From CALKUP01 sp964492735 (GTDB lineage Bacteria > Patescibacteriota > Patescibacteriia > UBA9570 > XYC2-FULL-38-9), in contig CAZBLE010000027.1 of the NCBI GenBank assembly GCA_964492735.1, positions 1 through 5,079 of the forward strand: a stretch of 5,079 bases of DNA. The letters are read 5' to 3'. The notes under the pieces were generated by a model. It was not told where the DNA came from and did no database searches. It saw only the letters and a list, made by a program, of their open reading frames with translations. Position 1 is the first letter of the stretch; every line of letters starts with the position of its first letter. Below, piece after piece: positions 1 to 3,729 of this stretch. A program made the position numbers and the translations under genes.

Positions 1-414
1 AATCATTTTTTTTGCACGGTATTCTTCACGTTTTGCGATGATTTCTTTTTCTTTCGCAATTTCTTCTGCTGTGCGTTTTTTCTTCTTGATAATCATGAAA
101 CGCGCAACATCTTTACGAATACGCAATTTTTCATTGAGCTCAGGAAGGAGTGTTGAAACGAGGTCAAATTCCGCAATGAAATATGATCCCATTTTTGTAT
201 CATCGATCGAATACGAAAGCGCTTTTCGACCAACAACCTCTTCATGAGTAATTGTTGCTTTACCTGCTTCAAACAAGGCTTTTACTTCGCCAAATGTTTT
301 CGCAGCTTCTTCGTCAGTTGCATTTCCGGAAACGAGTAACATTAATTCATAATGTTGCACTTTCTCGTCTTTTGCTGGAAATACAAAGACTTCTGGGACA
401 GATGTGTCTGTCAT
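1..414 (-). CDS. rpsF: 30S ribosomal protein S6, 3' end cut by window edge
   Basis: S6 is a small-subunit protein that binds 16S rRNA as a dimer with S18 in the platform. The reading frame covers 138 codons without a stop and leaves the window. Residues 21-29 (HYELMLLVS) match the usual S6 N-terminus. Residues around 72-110 contain the family's GRKALSYSI segment, the MGSYFIAEF strand and a basic FMIIKKKKR end to the ferredoxin-like fold. A Lys/Glu-rich tail follows and continues past the edge. The ATG gives about 18 residues before the normal S6 start. A GTG at 358-360 would give VQHYEL, the standard start, so the true start is uncertain. Neither start has a Shine-Dalgarno sequence. ssb and rpsR commonly follow rpsF in bacteria but would lie outside this window. 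Family identity is secure; the start is less so. Confidence 0.93.
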   Translation of the reverse strand, partial: MTDTSVPEVFVFPAKDEKVQHYELMLLVSGNATDEEAAKTFGEVKALFEAGKATITHEEVVGRKALSYSIDDTKMGSYFIAEFDLVSTLLPELNEKLRIRKDVARFMIIKKKKRTAEEIAKEKEIIAKREEYRAKKMI

Positions 415-441
415 AGTGAAAATTGTTTAAATTGGGATTCT

Positions 442-481
442 GACATCATCATCCAATGCCGTAATGCATGTGGCCGATGTC
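442..481 (-). promoter_or_regulatory. Stem-loop in the rpsF leader, possible autoregulatory site
   Basis: Read on the minus strand, GACATC (476-481) pairs with GATGTC (442-447). Inside it, CCA-c-ATGC pairs with GCAT-TGG, with one bulged C and a six-base loop ATTACG. An asymmetric internal loop (GG against ATGAT) separates the two helices. The structure ends 27 nt before the rpsF ATG. S6 operons in many bacteria carry a leader hairpin bound by the S6:S18 complex. The position fits, but I do not see the CCG signature I remember for that motif, so the regulatory role is inferred from position and pairing only. Confidence 0.4.
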
Positions 482-486
482 TTGGG

Positions 487-504
487 CAGAAACCTGCGTT
501 TCTG
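487..504 (-). promoter_or_regulatory. Perfect 7-bp hairpin in the rpsF-fbp intergenic region
   Basis: CAGAAAC and GTTTCTG form a perfect 7-bp stem closed by a 4-nt loop. It overlaps a second 10-bp palindrome, TGGAATTCCA at 503-512. There is no T-run after it on either strand, so it is not a simple intrinsic terminator. It falls inside the predicted rpsF leader, upstream of the larger stem-loop. It could be an RNA structure or an operator for a dimeric DNA-binding protein. Confidence 0.4.
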
Positions 505-533
505 GAATTCCAATGTTCGATTTAAGTGCTTGA

Positions 534-562
534 AAACTACCGTTTTTCAGCATTTTTGTCAA
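534..562 (-). promoter_or_regulatory. Sigma-70-type promoter for rpsF
   Basis: On the minus strand a perfect TTGACA -35 box (557-562) is followed after 17 bp by TAGTTT (534-539) as a weak -10 box. Transcription would start near 527, giving an rpsF leader of about 113 nt. The -35 box shares six bases with the -35 box of the divergent fbp promoter. The -10 box matches the consensus in only three positions, so this is less certain than the fbp promoter. Confidence 0.5.
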
Positions 563-584
563 TAGACACAAAGCAGCGTATACT
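556..584 (+). promoter_or_regulatory. Sigma-70-type promoter for fbp, predicted leaderless
   Basis: TTGTCA (556-561) and TATACT (579-584) are separated by exactly 17 bp, with five of six consensus matches in each box. A start point six to seven bases after the -10 box falls at 590-591, the A of the fbp ATG. The transcript would therefore have no 5' leader, which agrees with the absence of a ribosome-binding sequence. Confidence 0.72.
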
Positions 585-590
585 CTGCCT

Positions 591-1580
591 ATGAATACTA
601 CAACTCTCTTATCAGAATGGATTGACGATCACGCGGCTCAGGCGCATCCATCTGAATCAACGCAGCTCTATACCATTTTTCATGATATTTCTACTATTGG
701 AAAATTACTTTCTGAGCTCATCCGGCAAAGTGGGGTTGATATTCTTGGTGCCTATGGCTCACAAAACAGCTCAGGCGATAGTGTTCAAAAACTGGATATT
801 GTCGCCAATGAACTCTGTAAAGATGTATTACGTCAACATGCACACTTTGCTGCAATTGCCTCTGAAGAAGAAGCAGATATTGTACATATTCCAGGTGGCG
901 AGTACTCTCCATACGTAATCGCCTTTGATCCGCTTGATGGATCAAAGAATATTAACAGCAATGATCCAATTGGAACGATCATGACGATTTATCGCAGATC
1001 TTCCCCTCTCGGCACACCGGCAACGGCTGATGACTTTTTGCCAGGTGGAACAGTTGTTGGAAGTGGATTCGTGCTCTATGGGTCACGAACGTTATTTATT
1101 TTTTCTGCTGGGGACGGCGTGCATACTGCGCAACTGGACCCAGAAACGAAAGAGTGGATGATTGTGAGTGAGCAATTAGAACTCCCAACTGCTATTGAAA
1201 TATATTCTCATAATGATCGATATGTTCATGATTGGGACGCGGCATCTCAAGACTATTTTGCAGAACTCAAAAACCGACACCCTCGTGCCACTGCGCGCTA
1301 TGCCGGCGCATTGCTTGCAGATGTCTATCGTATTTTAATTAGCGGCGGAATATTTTTACGACCGTTTGATAACGCTGTGCAAAAAACCACAAAATTACGC
1401 CTTGTCTATGAACTCCGCGCAATGGCCTTTATTATGGAACAAGCTGGGGGTGCGGCAAGTGATGGTCAAGAACGGATTCTCGCTATTGATGCAAATGACA
1501 TTCACCAAACCCATCGATTTATTGCTGGAAATGCAGCTGAGATAGCGGAATATGAAAGAAACTATACGGCACATGCGTAA
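591..1580 (+). CDS. fbp: Class I fructose-1,6-bisphosphatase
   Basis: Hydrolyses fructose 1,6-bisphosphate to fructose 6-phosphate in the cytoplasm, a committed step of gluconeogenesis that also feeds the pentose phosphate pathway and sugar-nucleotide synthesis. At 329 residues it matches the family size (332 in E. coli). Visible motifs, in order: VDILGAYG-Q (49-58), the metal-binding ASEEE (90-94), FDPLDGS (112-118) with D113, L115 and D116, GTIMTIYRR (128-136), YGSRTLF (163-169), RYAGALLAD (236-244), KLRLVYE (268-274) with the metal ligand E274, and EQAGG-ASDG (283-292). Unusual changes: SSNID is SKNIN here, the phosphate-contact Tyr of GGIFLYP is Arg257, and YECNPMAF is YELRAMAF. The AMP-site Lys-Tyr pair before the DPLDG motif is Pro-Tyr, so AMP control may differ. 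The start follows a strong promoter directly. Its last codons carry the promoter of the next gene. Family is near certain; activity and regulation are inferred. Confidence 0.95.
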   Translation: MNTTTLLSEWIDDHAAQAHPSESTQLYTIFHDISTIGKLLSELIRQSGVDILGAYGSQNSSGDSVQKLDIVANELCKDVLRQHAHFAAIASEEEADIVHIPGGEYSPYVIAFDPLDGSKNINSNDPIGTIMTIYRRSSPLGTPATADDFLPGGTVVGSGFVLYGSRTLFIFSAGDGVHTAQLDPETKEWMIVSEQLELPTAIEIYSHNDRYVHDWDAASQDYFAELKNRHPRATARYAGALLADVYRILISGGIFLRPFDNAVQKTTKLRLVYELRAMAFIMEQAGGAASDGQERILAIDANDIHQTHRFIAGNAAEIAEYERNYTAHA

Positions 1581-1595
1581 TACCCTATAGATGCC
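1553..1595 (+). promoter_or_regulatory. Candidate ECF-sigma autoregulatory promoter, copy 1
   Basis: The element matches 2999-3041 at 34 of 43 positions without gaps. It reads TGAAAGAAA as a likely -35 region, a variable middle, then GCGTA-TAC as a likely -10 region and CTATAGA near the start point. GAAAG and CGTA are 17 bp apart, the spacing expected for ECF sigma promoters. Most of it lies inside the fbp 3' end. Transcription would begin around 1586-1591, at or just before the sigma-factor ATG. Which sigma factor reads it is inferred from its presence at two genes of one locus. Confidence 0.62.
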
Positions 1596-2175
1596 AGATA
1601 TCATTCACACGGAATGGTCAGAGATGACCGACGAACAACTGGCTGTGCATTCTCTTGTGCAACAGTCTGCTTTTGGTTTATTGATTGAGCGGTATGAAGC
1701 AAAAATCGTACGGTATGTGAATCGACTAACAGCAGCGAGTACAGAAGACCAAGAAGATATTGTGCAAGATATTTTTATTCGCTGCTATCAGCACCTCGCT
1801 GATTTTGATTCGTCCGTTTCATTTTCTTCGTGGCTCTACCGCATTGCCCATAATATGGTGATTGATTCGTATCGCCGGTCAAAAGCACGGCCTCATGGCA
1901 ATAGTATTGTCTTGGCAGATGATGAATATCATAATCTTGCATCAGATTTTGACCTTGGCACTGCCATTGACCACACACTCTTACAAGAAACAATCAACAC
2001 TGCACTTCAGCACATGGACACAAAGTACCGTGACGTTCTTGTACTGAAGTACCTTGAAGACAAAAGCTACGAAGAAATTGGTGACATTCTAAAAAAGCCT
2101 GGCGGATCTGTTGCAACACTTCTCCACCGAGCCAAAAAACAATTCATGAAATACTACTCCTATGACAATGCCTAA
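1591..2175 (+). CDS. ECF-type RNA polymerase sigma factor
   Basis: Directs RNA polymerase to a small set of promoters, normally when a membrane partner releases it. The 194 residues have the two-domain ECF layout. Region 2 covers about residues 28-97, with the EDIVQDIFIRCYQHLADFD helix pair and the -10-recognising FSSWLYRIAHNMVIDSYRR segment. An acidic linker runs from about 105 to 130. Region 4 covers about 133-185, with MDTKYRDVLVLKYLEDKSYEEIG and the helix-turn-helix ending SVATLLHRAKKQF. No long N- or C-terminal extension is present. The ATG is 10 bp after fbp and near the predicted start point of its own promoter. Met12 (1624), with a weak GGA upstream, is an alternative start. The gene overlaps the next by 14 bases, so the two are translated from one transcript. 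The ECF class is clear; the subgroup and signal are not. Confidence 0.92.
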   Translation: MPDIIHTEWSEMTDEQLAVHSLVQQSAFGLLIERYEAKIVRYVNRLTAASTEDQEDIVQDIFIRCYQHLADFDSSVSFSSWLYRIAHNMVIDSYRRSKARPHGNSIVLADDEYHNLASDFDLGTAIDHTLLQETINTALQHMDTKYRDVLVLKYLEDKSYEEIGDILKKPGGSVATLLHRAKKQFMKYYSYDNA

Positions 2176-2992
2176 TCAACAACCAGAACGCCACACAAAG
2201 TCATCATTGCGTGATAGCGTCTTAGAGCAGATCGCAGCAAAAAATATTACGCCAACAAAACATTGGGTATTTATGCTTCGTGAAATTGGCATTTGGGCAT
2301 GCGCGGTGATTGCTGTTGTTATTGGTGCGCTTGGCCTTGCAGCTACCCTACATTCATTGAGTCAAAGCGATATTGCATTTTATGCGAAAGGTCCTGGCCC
2401 ACTTTTTGGCTTCCTGTCTTCTTCTCTTCCAATTATTTGGATTCTCGTGTTGCTTGCCATGATTTTGTTAACACGTTTTCAAATCCAACATGCAAAAAAT
2501 GGGTATCGCTATCGCTTTGTTGTCATGCTTATTGTTCTTACAACTATTATCCTTGGACTCCTCTTTCACCTACTTCATGCTGGACGATTTATTGAACGTC
2601 AATTATCTCTGCACGCACCACGCGCTGTTGAATGTTTTATTCCGCACCAAGCTCCATGGCAACGACCAGAAGATGGTGTGCTTGGAGGCGTAGTCACGCA
2701 GACTGATGAAGCAAACGAACTGTTTGTTATTCATACAATTGAAAATACGGACTGGACCATTGATGCAACGGAAGCAGAAATCCGTAATAAAAAAAATGAC
2801 ATCATCGTTGTAGAACCAGAGGTATCTGTCCATATGTTTGGAACAAAAACGGGTGACCAAACATTTCAAGCAGACACTATTCGAGTTGACGACACAATGA
2901 CGGCGCAACGACCGGACAGTGCTCCTTGTGGAAATCCTTTGAAAAAAGGACAACGTCCATTGCCACCGAAGCCAATGATGCAGCGTGAGTAA
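2162..2992 (+). CDS. Three-helix membrane protein, probable anti-sigma factor
   Basis: I do not recognise a named family. The 276 residues split into a cytoplasmic N-terminus of about 42 residues (with SLRDSVLEQIAAKNITPTKHW), three membrane helices at about 43-66, 82-104 and 117-139, and an outer C-terminal domain of about 135 residues. Basic residues between helices 2 and 3 (RFQIQHAKNGYRYR) place that loop inside, so the C-terminus is outside. Residues 172-243 alternate as beta strands and end in QTFQADTIRV, which resembles an OB-like fold of the DUF5666 kind. Cys158 and Cys256 flank it. The tail is Pro/Lys-rich. Overlap with the sigma gene and the membrane topology support an anti-sigma role, with the N-terminal segment holding the sigma factor. 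There is no H-x3-C-x2-C zinc motif, so it is not a classical ZAS anti-sigma factor. Met3 is an alternative start. Confidence 0.68.
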   Translation: MTMPNQQPERHTKSSLRDSVLEQIAAKNITPTKHWVFMLREIGIWACAVIAVVIGALGLAATLHSLSQSDIAFYAKGPGPLFGFLSSSLPIIWILVLLAMILLTRFQIQHAKNGYRYRFVVMLIVLTTIILGLLFHLLHAGRFIERQLSLHAPRAVECFIPHQAPWQRPEDGVLGGVVTQTDEANELFVIHTIENTDWTIDATEAEIRNKKNDIIVVEPEVSVHMFGTKTGDQTFQADTIRVDDTMTAQRPDSAPCGNPLKKGQRPLPPKPMMQRE

Positions 2993-2998
2993 GAGTGG

Positions 2999-3041
2999 TG
3001 AAAGAAATTATTGTACACGTGCGTATTACTCTATAGAAGCC
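2999..3041 (+). promoter_or_regulatory. Candidate ECF-sigma promoter, copy 2, for the secreted protein
   Basis: This is the second copy of the element found before the sigma gene, with 34 of 43 identical positions and the same spacing of TGAAAGAAA to CGTA (23 bp start to start). It begins 7 bp after the stop codon of the membrane-protein gene, in non-coding sequence, so coding constraint cannot explain the match. Transcription would begin around 3034-3037 and give a leader of about 55 nt. Confidence 0.65.
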
Positions 3042-3063
3042 TTCGCTTCTCTCCTTGATCAAG
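3035..3063 (+). repeat. Two small inverted repeats in the secreted-protein leader
   Basis: AGAAGC (3035-3040) and GCTTCT (3045-3050) form a 6-bp stem with loop CTTC, beginning at about the predicted transcript 5' end. CTTGATCAAG (3054-3063) is a perfect 10-bp palindrome just after it. The first could protect the mRNA 5' end. The second could be an operator. Both roles are guesses from position. Confidence 0.35.
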
Positions 3064-3091
3064 AGTATTCATCAATAAACACACTTGTACT

Positions 3092-3550
3092 ATGAACAAT
3101 AAAAAAACCACATTACTTGCAGCAGCGGCAGCGGTCGGCCTTACAACGACACTCCTTGGCGCAACCGCATCATTTGCAGCAGACAACGCAAGTACGCATA
3201 CAACCACCGACTCTACTCGTGAAGCAATGCATCAAGAAATGGATGCCTTTCGAGATGCTGTAGACACAACAATGAAGGATGGTGACTTCAATGCGTGGAA
3301 AGAAAAAATGCTCGCACAAAATCAGAAAATGAAAGATCAAGCTGACGCGCAAGTTACACAAGAAAATTTCGACACGCTGAAAAAAGCGTATGATTTAAAA
3401 CAAGCCGGTAAAGATGATGAAGCGCGACAAGTTATGAAGGATAGTGGTATTCGCGGACCAGGCATGATGGGAATGCAAGGTCACGGTGGTGAACATCGCG
3501 GCGAAAAAGGTGAACGACCAGCAGACGCTCCAGCTGATGCACAAAAATAA
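3092..3550 (+). CDS. Small exported protein with Met/His/Gly-rich tail
   Basis: The 152 residues begin with a clear Sec signal peptide: NNKK, a hydrophobic core of about residues 7-23, and an ASFA-AD cleavage site after about residue 29. The mature part is helical and highly charged (about 41-118), with DAFRDAVDTTMKDGDFNAWKE and then ENFDTLKKAYDLKQAGKDDEARQVM. This resembles small exported helical proteins I recall from Patescibacteria. It is only loosely similar in style to Spy/CpxP periplasmic chaperones, and I see no LTxxQ motif. The tail from 121 on has four glycine-spaced Met and two His (GPGMMGMQGHGGEHRG) and could bind metal. There is no cysteine. The start lacks a Shine-Dalgarno sequence. 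The predicted ECF promoter upstream makes it the likely effector of the sigma/anti-sigma pair. Export is well supported; function is unknown. Confidence 0.82.
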   Translation: MNNKKTTLLAAAAAVGLTTTLLGATASFAADNASTHTTTDSTREAMHQEMDAFRDAVDTTMKDGDFNAWKEKMLAQNQKMKDQADAQVTQENFDTLKKAYDLKQAGKDDEARQVMKDSGIRGPGMMGMQGHGGEHRGEKGERPADAPADAQK

Positions 3551-3573
3551 AACACCTCACCCTATCATTATAC

Positions 3574-3604
3574 AAAAAGAACCGGTTTAAACCGGTTCTT
3601 TTTT
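3574..3604 (+). terminator. Bidirectional intrinsic terminator
   Basis: A perfect 30-bp palindrome (3574-3603) is centred on GGTTTAAACC, with GAACCGG arms, an A-run on the left and a T-run on the right. It lies 23 bp after the secreted-protein gene and ends 5 bp before the 3' end of the leftward tRNA. On either strand it gives a GC-containing stem followed by at least five U residues, so it can stop both converging transcripts. Confidence 0.9.
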
Positions 3605-3608
3605 ATTG

Positions 3609-3680
3609 CTGGGGAGGAGGGATTTGAACCCCCGCATGGTAGGACCAGAACCTACTGCCTTACCGCTTGGCTACTCCCCA
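3609..3680 (-). tRNA. tRNA-Gln (anticodon CTG)
   Basis: The 72-nt cloverleaf has acceptor arms TGGGGAG and CTCCCCA with discriminator G, a 3-bp D stem around AAGCGGTAA, and an anticodon arm GTAGG-TTCTGGT-CCTAC that reads CAG codons. It has a 5-nt variable loop and a T arm GGGGG-TTCAAAT-CCCTC with one G-T pair. The U1-A72 pair and G73 are typical tRNA-Gln identity features. The 3' CCA is not encoded: G73 is followed by CAA, so a CCA-adding enzyme is needed. It is transcribed in the same direction as dnaX. Confidence 0.96.
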
Positions 3681-3700
3681 TTATATAGTGCGGCTCAAGT

Positions 3701-3729
3701 ACCATACCGAAATCACTGAAAAAACTCAA
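3701..3729 (-). promoter_or_regulatory. Promoter for tRNA-Gln overlapping the dnaX stop
   Basis: On the minus strand TTGAGT (3724-3729) and TATGGT (3701-3706) are 17 bp apart. Transcription would start near 3694, leaving about 14 nt for RNase P to remove. The -35 box contains the TGA stop codon of dnaX (3726-3728). The tRNA can therefore be made independently of dnaX. Confidence 0.6.

Noticed and set aside
38..247. Plus-strand open frame of 69 codons opposite rpsF
   Set aside because: It is antisense to a clearly conserved S6 coding sequence and the translation has no recognisable features.
487..512. The 7-bp hairpin with overlapping TGGAATTCCA as a transcription terminator
   Set aside because: No T-run follows on either strand, and the flanking genes diverge, so a terminator is not needed here.
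622..945. Alternative frames on both strands within fbp
   Set aside because: The main frame aligns to FBPase throughout; these are shadow frames with no start signals.
1586..1591. TATAGA as a sigma-70 -10 box for the sigma gene (and at 3032-3037 for the secreted protein)
   Set aside because: No acceptable -35 hexamer lies 16-18 bp upstream in either copy, and conservation extends to TGAAAGAAA, which fits an ECF-type promoter better.
3055..3083. TTGATC as a -35 box for a second promoter of the secreted-protein gene
   Set aside because: The hexamer 17 bp downstream (AACACA) is not a -10 box, and nearby spacings give no better match.
3684..3728. Read-through of the dnaX TGA as Gly (genetic code 25), which would add about 14 codons to a TAA
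   Set aside because: The tail would run through the tRNA promoter, the other genes use TAA, and nothing in the added residues resembles DnaX.
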